Source of the DNA: Candidatus Zhuqueibacterota bacterium
GTDB lineage: Bacteria; SM23-31; B21-G16
Length of the DNA: 6,480 nucleotides
Reading direction: 5' to 3'
Assembly: GCA_003644825.1 (NCBI GenBank)
Contig: QNDJ01000103.1
Span: 1 to 6,480, forward strand
Within the stretch, counting starts at the first letter, position 1; each line of letters begins with the position of its first letter. The notes under the pieces were generated by a model that had not been told where the DNA came from, did no database searches, and saw only the letters and a list, made by a program, of their open reading frames with translations. A program made the translations under genes and the position numbers. Positions 1 through 6,480 of the stretch are shown piece after piece.

Positions 1-1
1 A

Positions 2-3000
2 AATAACATATTGAAATATGTAAATATTGCCAGTGTAATACTGGTCGTTATTGATTCTCAGGAGAAAGTAATCTTCATAAATAAAAAAGGATGTGAAATA
101 TTAGGTTACACCGAAGATGAAATCATCGGTAAAAACTGGTTCGATAACTTCATTCCAAAAGATATAAAAGACAAAGTAAAATCTACATTTAGAACGTTAA
201 TGTCTGAAAAAGTTGAACCGGTTAAATATTTTGAAAACCCCATACTGACAAAAGATGGTACCGAAAAAATAATTGCATGGTATAATACTATATTAAAAAA
301 TGAGAAAGGTGAAATATATGCCACCCTCAGTTCCGGAGAAGATATAACTGAGCGAAAAAATGTTGAGAATGCATTACATCATCGGCTTAAGATTGAGAAG
401 CTTATTGCTTCCATTTCAACAAATTTTATTAATCTTTCTCCAGATGAAATCGATAATGGAATAAACAGTGCATTAAAGAAAATCGGAGAATTCAGCGGTG
501 TAGATAGAACATACATTTTTCAATTTTCACCTGATAAAACAAAAATAAGCAATACCTATGAATGGTGTGCTGAAGGAATAGAACCCCAGAAAGAAAATCT
601 ACAAAATCTGCCAGCAGAGAAGTTCAAATGGTGGATGAACAAACTCAATAAACTTGAAAATATTTATATCCAGGAAGTAGAAAATCTTCCACCTGAAGCA
701 GAAAATGAAAAAGAAATATTACAGGCACAAAACATCAGGTCTCTTATTGTCGTACCAATGGTTCATTCTGGTTCTCTTATCGGATTTCTGGGTTTTGATT
801 CAGTTAAAAAAATAAAAAAATGGCCCGATGCAGATATTAAGCTCATCAGAATGCTCGGTGAGATTTTTGTCAATGCTATAATACAGAAAGAGAAAGAAAA
901 AAAATTGATGGAAAGTGAGAAAAAATACCGGGAATTTGTTGAAAACTCGCCCAATCCTATATTCTCTGTTGATAAAAATGGGACCATACTTACCTGGAAT
1001 AGAGCCTGCAAAGAAATATTCAAATATGATGAGAACGAAATTATTGGTGAAAAATATCATAAACTATTGATCAACCAGGAAGACGCCTCATATTTTGACA
1101 AAATTCTGAATATAGTATTTCAAAATTGTTGTCTAAAAGATGTGGATATTTCCTTCAGGTGTAAGGATGGAACAAAAAAGTTTATGATTTCGAGAATATA
1201 TCCTTTCTACAATGACAAAGGAAAAGTACACGGAAGTGTATTTGCAAATACTGATATAACTGAAAGAAAAGAAACTGAAAGAAAACTCCAGGAAAGTGAA
1301 AAACGGTATAAAATGTTGCTTAATGCAATTACAAGCTATGTTTACACTGTTTACATAGAAGATGGTAAGCCTGTAAAAACCTATCATGGACCAAGGTGTG
1401 TCGGAGTTACAGGTTATACTTCTGAAGAATATGAAGCAAATCCATTTTTATGGATTAATATGGTAGATGAAAGAGATAGAGAACTTGTTAGAAAACAGGC
1501 TGAACAGGTCGTGAATGGAAAAATAGTGCAGCGACTGGAACATAGAATCATTCATAAAAATGGAACGATTCGATGGGTTCGCAATACAATTGTTCCCCAT
1601 TACAATGAAAATGGAGAAATGATTTCCTATGATGGCATTATTGAAGATATAACTGATCAAAAATTAGCTGAAGAGGCTCTCAGGGAAAGCGAGGAAAAAT
1701 ACCGTCATCTTATACAAAATTCAAATGATGCAATTTTCCTGTTTTACAATAATAAATTTGAAATCATAAACAGTAAATTCAAGGAAATGTTCGGGGTTTC
1801 TGATGAAGAAATCAACAAACCAGAATTTGATTTTATGAGTTTTATTACATCAGAAAACAGGTCTAAAATCAAAGAAAAATTTCAGTGTATAATGAATGGA
1901 GATAAATTTGAACCAAAATTCGAATTCACCATCTCCTCCAGACACGGAAAAAAAATTGAAATTGAAGCATCTGTTTCTCAAATAAAATATAAGAATGGAT
2001 TTGCTATACAGGGAATCCTGAGGGATATTACCGAACGTAAAAAAATAGAGGAAGAATTATTGAAAGCAAAAAAACTTGAATCTCTTGGTATTCTGGCTGG
2101 CGGTATTGCTCACGATTTCAATAATATCCTGACAGCAATCCTTGGTAATATATCCCTTGCAAAATTATATGTTAGTTCAAACGAAAAAGTTCACAAGTTA
2201 TTGTCAAAAGCAGAAAAAGCTTCAATACGTGCTCAGGATTTAACAAAACAGTTATTAACCTTTTCAAAAGGTGGGGCACCCATCAAAAAAACTGCAAATA
2301 TCGTGGAACTCATAAAAGATTCAGCCAGTTTTGCTCTTCGTGGTTCAAACGTTAAATGCAATTTCTCAATACCCCAAAATTTATGGACTGCAGATATTGA
2401 TGAAGGACAAATAAGTCAGGTAATCTATAATCTTGTAATCAATGCCAATCAGGCTATGCCCAATGGTGGAACTATCAATATAAAAGTTGAAAATACCATC
2501 CTAAATAATGAATATCCTCTGCCTCTAAAAGAAGGGAAATATATTAAAATCTCTGTTGAAGATAATGGAATAGGAATACCCGAAGAACATCTCCAGAAAA
2601 TATTTGACCCTTATTTCACTACAAAAGAAAAAGGAAGCGGGCTCGGCTTAGCTACGTGTTATTCCATTATTAAAAGACACGGCGGATTGATAACAGTTGA
2701 ATCTAAACCAGGAATCGGAACCATATTTTATATTTATCTTCCAGCTTCACAAAAAGAAGTATCCGAAAAGAAGAGTGTTGAAAAAAAACCATTAAAGGGC
2801 AATGGCAGAATCCTTATTATGGATGATGATGAAATTGTGAGAAATGTTATCGGAAGTATGCTTAAACATATAGGGTATGATATAGAATTTGCAAAAGATG
2901 GCAATGAAGCTATTGAACTTTACAAAAACGCTAAAAACTCAGGGGTCCCTTTCAATGCTGTTATTATGGATTTAACAATTCCCGGGGGTATGGGTGGCAA

Positions 3001-3175
3001 AGAAGCAATTAAAAAGCTAATTAAAATTGACCCTGATGTAAAAGCTATAGTTTCAAGTGGTTATTCCAATGACCCTATAATGTCCAGTTTCAAAGAATAT
3101 GGTTTTTGTGGTGTTATTACCAAGCCATTCAAAATAGAAGAGTTAAACAATATTTTAAACGAAATAATATCATAA
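2..3175 (+). CDS. Multi-PAS/GAF hybrid sensor histidine kinase with C-terminal receiver domain (5' partial)
   Basis: A signal-sensing kinase that should autophosphorylate on His and pass phosphate to its own receiver Asp. Numbering is from the TTG at 11, but the frame is open from base 2, no ribosome binding site precedes that TTG, and the protein opens mid-PAS, so the real start lies upstream of the window. Visible domains: PAS1 about 1-117, GAF 125-295 (EWC, SLIVVPM and GFLGFD blocks), PAS2 303-420, PAS3 430-551, PAS4 560-677, HisKA 684-750, HATPase 795-912, receiver 932-1051. PAS1, PAS2 and PAS4 end in DITERK and PAS3 in DITDQK; charged helical linkers follow. Kinase motifs: H box GGIAHDFNNIL with His701, N box around Asn811, G1 DNGIGIP (851-857), F box FDPYFTTK, G2 GSGLGLA. 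Receiver: acidic Asp938-940, phosphoacceptor Asp987 in MDLTIPGGMGG, Ser1015, Lys1038. No membrane segment is visible, so this part is probably cytoplasmic. The ligand and any downstream partner are unknown. The family call is firm; the specific role is not. Confidence 0.95.
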   Translation, partial: NNILKYVNIASVILVVIDSQEKVIFINKKGCEILGYTEDEIIGKNWFDNFIPKDIKDKVKSTFRTLMSEKVEPVKYFENPILTKDGTEKIIAWYNTILKNEKGEIYATLSSGEDITERKNVENALHHRLKIEKLIASISTNFINLSPDEIDNGINSALKKIGEFSGVDRTYIFQFSPDKTKISNTYEWCAEGIEPQKENLQNLPAEKFKWWMNKLNKLENIYIQEVENLPPEAENEKEILQAQNIRSLIVVPMVHSGSLIGFLGFDSVKKIKKWPDADIKLIRMLGEIFVNAIIQKEKEKKLMESEKKYREFVENSPNPIFSVDKNGTILTWNRACKEIFKYDENEIIGEKYHKLLINQEDASYFDKILNIVFQNCCLKDVDISFRCKDGTKKFMISRIYPFYNDKGKVHGSVFANTDITERKETERKLQESEKRYKMLLNAITSYVYTVYIEDGKPVKTYHGPRCVGVTGYTSEEYEANPFLWINMVDERDRELVRKQAEQVVNGKIVQRLEHRIIHKNGTIRWVRNTIVPHYNENGEMISYDGIIEDITDQKLAEEALRESEEKYRHLIQNSNDAIFLFYNNKFEIINSKFKEMFGVSDEEINKPEFDFMSFITSENRSKIKEKFQCIMNGDKFEPKFEFTISSRHGKKIEIEASVSQIKYKNGFAIQGILRDITERKKIEEELLKAKKLESLGILAGGIAHDFNNILTAILGNISLAKLYVSSNEKVHKLLSKAEKASIRAQDLTKQLLTFSKGGAPIKKTANIVELIKDSASFALRGSNVKCNFSIPQNLWTADIDEGQISQVIYNLVINANQAMPNGGTINIKVENTILNNEYPLPLKEGKYIKISVEDNGIGIPEEHLQKIFDPYFTTKEKGSGLGLATCYSIIKRHGGLITVESKPGIGTIFYIYLPASQKEVSEKKSVEKKPLKGNGRILIMDDDEIVRNVIGSMLKHIGYDIEFAKDGNEAIELYKNAKNSGVPFNAVIMDLTIPGGMGGKEAIKKLIKIDPDVKAIVSSGYSNDPIMSSFKEYGFCGVITKPFKIEELNNILNEIIS

Positions 3176-3301
3176 AATAACTTTACTAACTATTTGATAT
3201 TTTAAAAAAATATGTTAATTTATAACAATTAGAATGAATAAAAAAATTTGATTAATCTCAGAATTCAAATTGAAAACAAATCTTCTATTATGAGGTGAAA
3301 A
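3176..3301 (+). promoter_or_regulatory. AT-rich spacer before ppdK, weak promoter-like element
   Basis: The 126 bases between the kinase stop and the ppdK start are almost entirely A and T. A TTGATA at 3194-3199 could serve as a -35 box, but candidate -10 boxes are poor: TTAATT at 3215-3220 has 15-base spacing and TATAAC at 3221-3226 has 21. A 7-bp inverted repeat, ATATTTT (3197-3203) with AAAATAT (3207-3213), lacks G+C and is not a convincing terminator. The gap is large enough for ppdK to have its own promoter, but read-through from the kinase gene cannot be excluded. Confidence 0.25.
3292..3297 (+). promoter_or_regulatory. Ribosome binding site of ppdK
   Basis: GAGGTG lies four bases ahead of the ATG at 3302 and is a good Shine-Dalgarno match. 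It fixes that ATG as the start, in agreement with the usual N-terminus of the family ([10 protein letters not shown], then [10 protein letters not shown]). Confidence 0.8.
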
Positions 3302-6025
3302 ATGGCAAAAAAATATGTTTATTTCTTTGGTGATGGCAAAGCAGAGGGTAATAAGGATATGAAAAATCTTCTCGGGGGTAAAGGAGCAAACCTTGCAGAA
3401 ATGACAAACCTTAATATTCCTGTTCCTGCTGGTTTCACTATTTTAACTGAAGTATGTACTGAATACTATAAAAATAACGAAAAATATCCAGAAGGACTGA
3501 TAGAACAGGTAAAAGAAAACCTTAAAAAAGTAGAAAAATGTATGAATGCCAGATTTGGAGACCCGACAAATCCATTATTGGTTTCTGTAAGGTCAGGTGC
3601 AAGGGTATCAATGCCAGGAATGATGGACACAGTTCTCAATATCGGGTTAAATGACAGAAGTATCAAGGGATTAATAAATCAAACTAAAAATGAAAAATTC
3701 GCCTATGATAGTTACAGAAGATTTATCCAGATGTATGGTGATGTTGTTCTTGGAATAGAACATAATAAATTTGAAAAAATTCTGGAAAAAGCAAGAAAAA
3801 GAAAAAATGTAAGGCACGAAAAAGACCTTGACGTTGAAGACCTGAAAGAGATTGTTCTTGAATATAAAGAACTGGTAAAAAAAGAAACAGGTTCTCCATT
3901 TCCTGATGACCCGGAAGACCAGTTATGGGGTGCAATAGGTGCGGTCTTCAAATCCTGGAATAATAAAAGAGCAATAAATTATAGAAAAATTAACAATATA
4001 CCTGATGATTGGGGCACGGCTGTTAATGTTCAAGCTATGGTTTATGGAAATATGGGAAACGACAGTGCTACAGGGGTCGCATTTACAAGAGACCCGGCTA
4101 CTGGAGAAAGCAGATTCTATGGTGAATTCCTTTTAAATGCCCAGGGTGAAGATGTTGTTGCAGGGATTCGCACACCTCTACCAATTAACCTGGTAAGTAA
4201 AAAAGTTGATTCTGAGCTTTCTCTTGAAGAAATGATGCCAGAAGTCTACAGAGAACTTGAAGGTATAAGGAATAAACTGGAAAAACATTACAAAGACCTT
4301 CAGGATATTGAGTTCACAATACAGAAAGGAAAACTATGGATGCTTCAGACAAGGTCCGGAAAGAGAACAGGATTTGCAGCTCTAAGAATTGCTGTTGAAA
4401 TGGTCGAAGAAGGATTAATCGATGAAAAAACCGCAATTACAAGGGTCGAACCCCAGCACATTATTCACCTTCTTGCTCCGGTATTTGACCCCAGAGAAAA
4501 AGAAAAAGCCCTAAAAGAAGGAAGATTTCTTGCAAAAGGACTTAATGCAGGACCAGGAGCCGCTTCAGGAAAAATAGTATTTAACCCGGACAGAGCCGAA
4601 ATATTAAATGGTAAGGGAGAAAAGGTAATCCTTGTAAGAATAGAAACTTCTCCTGAAGATATACATGGAATGAAAGCGGCTGAAGGTATTTTAACTTCAA
4701 GGGGAGGTATGACATCTCACGCTGCTCTTGTGGCAAGGGGAATGGGGAAAAGTTGTGTTGTGGGTTGCAGTGACCTCGATATCAACTACGATGAAAAAAT
4801 CGTAACCGTCAACAATAAAATCCTGAAAGAAGGCGACTATATATCCATTGATGGAACTACTGGAGAAGTTATCGATGGAAAAATTCTAACAAAAGATTCA
4901 GAAATTCTTCAGGTTCTTATAAAGAAAACTATGAAAGAAGAAGATTCAAAGATTTATCAGCAGTTTAAAAAATTCTTTACCTGGGTGGATAAATACAGAA
5001 CTATGAAAATTAGAACAAATGCTGATACACCTGAAGATGCATCCAATGCTCTGGTATTTGGTGCTGAAGGCATTGGATTATGCAGAACAGAGCATATGTT
5101 CTTCGATGAAGACAGAATTGACACAATGAGAGAAATGATTCTTGCCGAAAACACCGAAGGAAGAAAAAAAGCATTGAGTAAGCTACTTCCTATGCAAAGA
5201 GAGGATTTTATTAAAATTTTCAGGGTTATGAATGGCTTACCCGTTACCATTAGAACCCTTGACCCACCACTCCATGAATTTTTGCCCCATAAAGATGTAG
5301 AAATAGAAAAACTCGCTCAAAAAACAGGTGTCCCATTTGAGACCCTGAAATCTAAAGTCGAAAGCCTTAAAGAAGCCAATCCTATGCTCGGACATAGAGG
5401 TTGCAGGCTGGGCATAGTTTATCCTGAAATAACTGAAATGCAGGCTCAGGCAATATTTGAAGCTGCCGTTGCAGTTAAAAAGGAAGGCGTTAAGGTAATA
5501 CCAGAAGTTATGATACCTCTTGTTGGTGATGTTAAGGAACTGAAAAAACAAAAAGAAATCGTGGTCAGGAAGGCAGAAGAAATAATGAAAAGAGAAAATG
5601 AAAAAATTGATTACCTTGTAGGAACAATGATTGAAATTCCAAGAGCTGCATTAACAGCGGATAAAATTGCAGAAGAGGCAGAGTTTTTCTCCTTCGGAAC
5701 AAATGACCTTACCCAGACAACTTTCGGAATATCAAGAGATGATGCAGCCCATTTTCTTCCATTTTATATGAGAGAAGGTTTATTAAAAAACGACCCCTTT
5801 GAAACCCTTGATTTTGAAGGTGTAGGACAATTGCTTAAACTGGGCGTTGAAAGAGGAAGAAAAACAAAAAATAACCTGAAAATCGGTATATGTGGTGAGC
5901 ACGGTGGTGACCCGGAAACCGTTAAATTCTGCTTCAGAATAGGGCTTAATTATGTCAGTTGTTCTCCATTCAGAGTCCCGGTAGCAAGACTGGCTGCTGC
6001 TCAGGAAAATATCGTTGAAAAATAA
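3302..6025 (+). CDS. ppdK: Pyruvate, phosphate dikinase
   Basis: Interconverts ATP + pyruvate + Pi with AMP + PEP + PPi; a cytoplasmic enzyme that can run in glycolysis (PPi-using) or gluconeogenesis. Complete at 907 residues, against about 874 in the well-studied Clostridium symbiosum enzyme. N-terminal ATP-grasp part, about 1-360: [10 protein letters not shown] with Lys27, VRSGA with Arg97, and Glu337 and Gln349 at the ATP site. Swivelling phosphohistidine domain, about 400-525: [15 protein letters not shown] with catalytic His473; the adjacent Thr471 is the residue targeted by the PPDK regulatory protein in plants. C-terminal PEP/pyruvate TIM barrel, about 560-900: [10 protein letters not shown] (Arg595), RTLDPP (Arg651), EIPRAAL (Glu778), FGTNDLTQ (Asn801, Asp802) and [10 protein letters not shown] with catalytic Cys864. 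Compared with my memory of C. symbiosum numbering, about 16 extra residues lie in the linker near 536-555. The long N-terminal domain and the C-terminal Cys motif separate it from PEP synthase (PpsA) and PTS enzyme I. No regulator gene for it is visible here. Confidence 0.98.
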   Translation: MAKKYVYFFGDGKAEGNKDMKNLLGGKGANLAEMTNLNIPVPAGFTILTEVCTEYYKNNEKYPEGLIEQVKENLKKVEKCMNARFGDPTNPLLVSVRSGARVSMPGMMDTVLNIGLNDRSIKGLINQTKNEKFAYDSYRRFIQMYGDVVLGIEHNKFEKILEKARKRKNVRHEKDLDVEDLKEIVLEYKELVKKETGSPFPDDPEDQLWGAIGAVFKSWNNKRAINYRKINNIPDDWGTAVNVQAMVYGNMGNDSATGVAFTRDPATGESRFYGEFLLNAQGEDVVAGIRTPLPINLVSKKVDSELSLEEMMPEVYRELEGIRNKLEKHYKDLQDIEFTIQKGKLWMLQTRSGKRTGFAALRIAVEMVEEGLIDEKTAITRVEPQHIIHLLAPVFDPREKEKALKEGRFLAKGLNAGPGAASGKIVFNPDRAEILNGKGEKVILVRIETSPEDIHGMKAAEGILTSRGGMTSHAALVARGMGKSCVVGCSDLDINYDEKIVTVNNKILKEGDYISIDGTTGEVIDGKILTKDSEILQVLIKKTMKEEDSKIYQQFKKFFTWVDKYRTMKIRTNADTPEDASNALVFGAEGIGLCRTEHMFFDEDRIDTMREMILAENTEGRKKALSKLLPMQREDFIKIFRVMNGLPVTIRTLDPPLHEFLPHKDVEIEKLAQKTGVPFETLKSKVESLKEANPMLGHRGCRLGIVYPEITEMQAQAIFEAAVAVKKEGVKVIPEVMIPLVGDVKELKKQKEIVVRKAEEIMKRENEKIDYLVGTMIEIPRAALTADKIAEEAEFFSFGTNDLTQTTFGISRDDAAHFLPFYMREGLLKNDPFETLDFEGVGQLLKLGVERGRKTKNNLKIGICGEHGGDPETVKFCFRIGLNYVSCSPFRVPVARLAAAQENIVEK

Positions 6026-6055
6026 ATCAACGAATACTTTGAAAATAAAATGAAC

Positions 6056-6077
6056 TTTGATTTATTGAACAATCAAA
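6056..6077 (+). terminator. Weak AT-rich hairpin downstream of ppdK
   Basis: TTTGATT (6056-6062) and AATCAAA (6071-6077) form a perfect 7-bp stem around an 8-base loop, starting about 30 bases after the ppdK stop. The stem has one G-C pair and no T-run follows, so it is a poor intrinsic terminator. It may help define the 3' end of the mRNA. Confidence 0.2.
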
Positions 6078-6086
6078 TAGATGGTA

Positions 6087-6117
6087 AAATTTTATTGAAA
6101 ATTTGCTTATTTATTTA
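6087..6117 (+). terminator. Possible weak terminator after ppdK
   Basis: AAATTTT (6087-6093) and AAAATTT (6098-6104) form a 7-bp stem with an ATTG loop, followed by a T-rich stretch (GCTTATTTATTTA). The placement suits the ppdK 3' end, but the stem is pure A-T and the T stretch is interrupted, so the call is tentative. Confidence 0.25.
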
Positions 6118-6267
6118 TCAGGTGTCTATATAAAAACGTTAGAACTATTATTATCATAGGGGCACAGGTGAAGTAATACTACTCTATAACCATATATATA
6201 GGTTGCGGCAATATTCTAACCTGATAGAAACTGATTGTTTTAAAAACTCTCGTTATACAGGTTTTTC

Positions 6268-6294
6268 TGGGTCAGGCAGGGATGCCTGACCTAC
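6268..6294 (-). repeat. REP-like palindrome with 5' GTAG (minus strand)
   Basis: GGTCAGGCA (6270-6278) and TGCCTGACC (6283-6291) are perfect 9-bp arms around a GGGA loop. A G-T wobble (6269/6292) and a T-A pair (6268/6293) extend the stem to 11 bp. On the minus strand it reads GTAG (6294-6291), then GTCAGGCA, TCCC, TGCCTGAC. A 5' GTAG or GGAG next to a short hairpin is the known layout of REP sequences handled by RAYT (TnpA-REP) transposases. There is no T-run on either side, so it is unlikely to be an intrinsic terminator. Its G+C content stands out against the AT-rich surroundings. Only one copy is in the window, so repetition in the genome is inferred. Confidence 0.6.
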
Positions 6295-6441
6295 AATCAC
6301 TGATATACTATGTACATTGAAAGAGTATTTGTTTGTTAATAGTTTTCATAAAGTAAAAAGATTGTTTAATCATCCTAAATTATCAGGATTCCACTTAATG
6401 GTATTTAAACGGGGGTGTATACCCTCACAATAACAGGCATA

Positions 6442-6447
6442 TTGACA
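6442..6447 (+). promoter_or_regulatory. Isolated TTGACA, possible -35 box
   Basis: A perfect consensus -35 hexamer about 35 bases from the right edge. The bases 16-18 downstream do not make a good -10 box (TAATCC at 6466-6471 is the nearest candidate), so it may be chance. If real, it would drive a plus-strand gene beyond the window. Confidence 0.15.
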
Positions 6448-6480
6448 TTACTATTGTAAATAAGGTAATCCATTTTATAT

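Larger units (their letters stand above)
6026..6480. other. Gene-poor tail downstream of ppdK
   Basis: These 455 bases hold no open reading frame with a credible start and ribosome binding site on either strand. The longest plus-strand candidate I checked, the ATG at 6050, gives 27 residues without a ribosome binding site. I see no tRNA, rRNA or CRISPR pattern. The stretch contains the two weak hairpins after ppdK, a G+C-rich palindrome at 6268-6294, a promoter-like TTGCTT (6103-6108) with TATATA (6127-6132) at 18-base spacing, and a TTGACA near the right edge. The next gene presumably lies beyond the window. Confidence 0.6.

Noticed and set aside
11-13. TTG at 11 as the true start of the kinase
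   Set aside because: The frame stays open to base 2, no Shine-Dalgarno sequence is present, and the protein would start inside a PAS domain; the window edge truncates the gene.
763-1060. Minus-strand open frames opposite the kinase and ppdK genes
   Set aside because: They overlap strongly conserved coding sequence, are rich in Phe, Ser and Ile as expected from the complement of A-rich genes, and show no domain or ribosome binding site.
6050-6133. Short plus-strand ORF (27 residues) starting at ATG 6050, just after ppdK
   Set aside because: No ribosome binding site precedes the ATG, the sequence is low complexity and AT-rich, and it spans both weak hairpins; no recognisable protein.
6268-6294. 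The G+C-rich palindrome as an intrinsic terminator of ppdK
   Set aside because: It lies about 240 bases past the stop codon, and neither strand has a T-run after the stem; the GTAG-plus-hairpin layout fits a REP element better.
6116-6387. TATCAGG at 6116-6122 and 6381-6387 with the inverted CCTGATA at 6220-6226, as a possible operator set
   Set aside because: Seven-base matches with irregular spacing in an AT-rich 455-base stretch are close to chance, and no promoter is positioned to use them.
6413-6424. GGGT-GTAT-ACCC at 6413-6424 as an operator or hairpin
   Set aside because: The arms are only four bases and nothing around it gives a context; too short to support a call.

Overview
The window is low in G+C (clearly AT-rich by eye; AAA, GAA, ATA and AGA codons dominate). 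It holds two large plus-strand genes followed by about 455 bases with no convincing gene. The gene style fits an uncultured or anaerobic bacterium: a long soluble multi-PAS hybrid kinase of the type common in Deltaproteobacteria and several candidate phyla, next to a bacterial pyruvate, phosphate dikinase. I cannot name a taxon from the sequence alone.

Layout. Positions 2-3175 encode the C-terminal part of a hybrid sensor histidine kinase: PAS, GAF, PAS, PAS, PAS, then HisKA, HATPase and a receiver domain. Its reading frame is open to the left edge and the visible protein begins inside a PAS fold, so the true start almost certainly lies outside the window. A 126-base AT-rich spacer (3176-3301) follows, with no strong terminator and only a weak promoter-like element, ending in a good ribosome binding site. 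Positions 3302-6025 encode a complete pyruvate, phosphate dikinase (ppdK, 907 residues) with all the catalytic motifs I can check. The tail (6026-6480) holds weak AT-rich hairpins just after ppdK, a promoter-like TTGACA near the right edge, and one striking G+C-rich palindrome at 6268-6294.

How the parts relate. The kinase would sense a cytoplasmic signal and move phosphate from His701 to Asp987 of its own receiver (numbering from the TTG at 11). PpdK interconverts pyruvate + ATP + Pi with PEP + AMP + PPi, in glycolysis or gluconeogenesis. Nothing in the sequence shows that the kinase controls ppdK; the two are same-strand neighbours. The most notable non-coding item is the palindrome. Read on the minus strand, it has the form of a REP element: a 5' GTAG tetranucleotide followed by a short hairpin. 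I see no clear new multi-gene system here.
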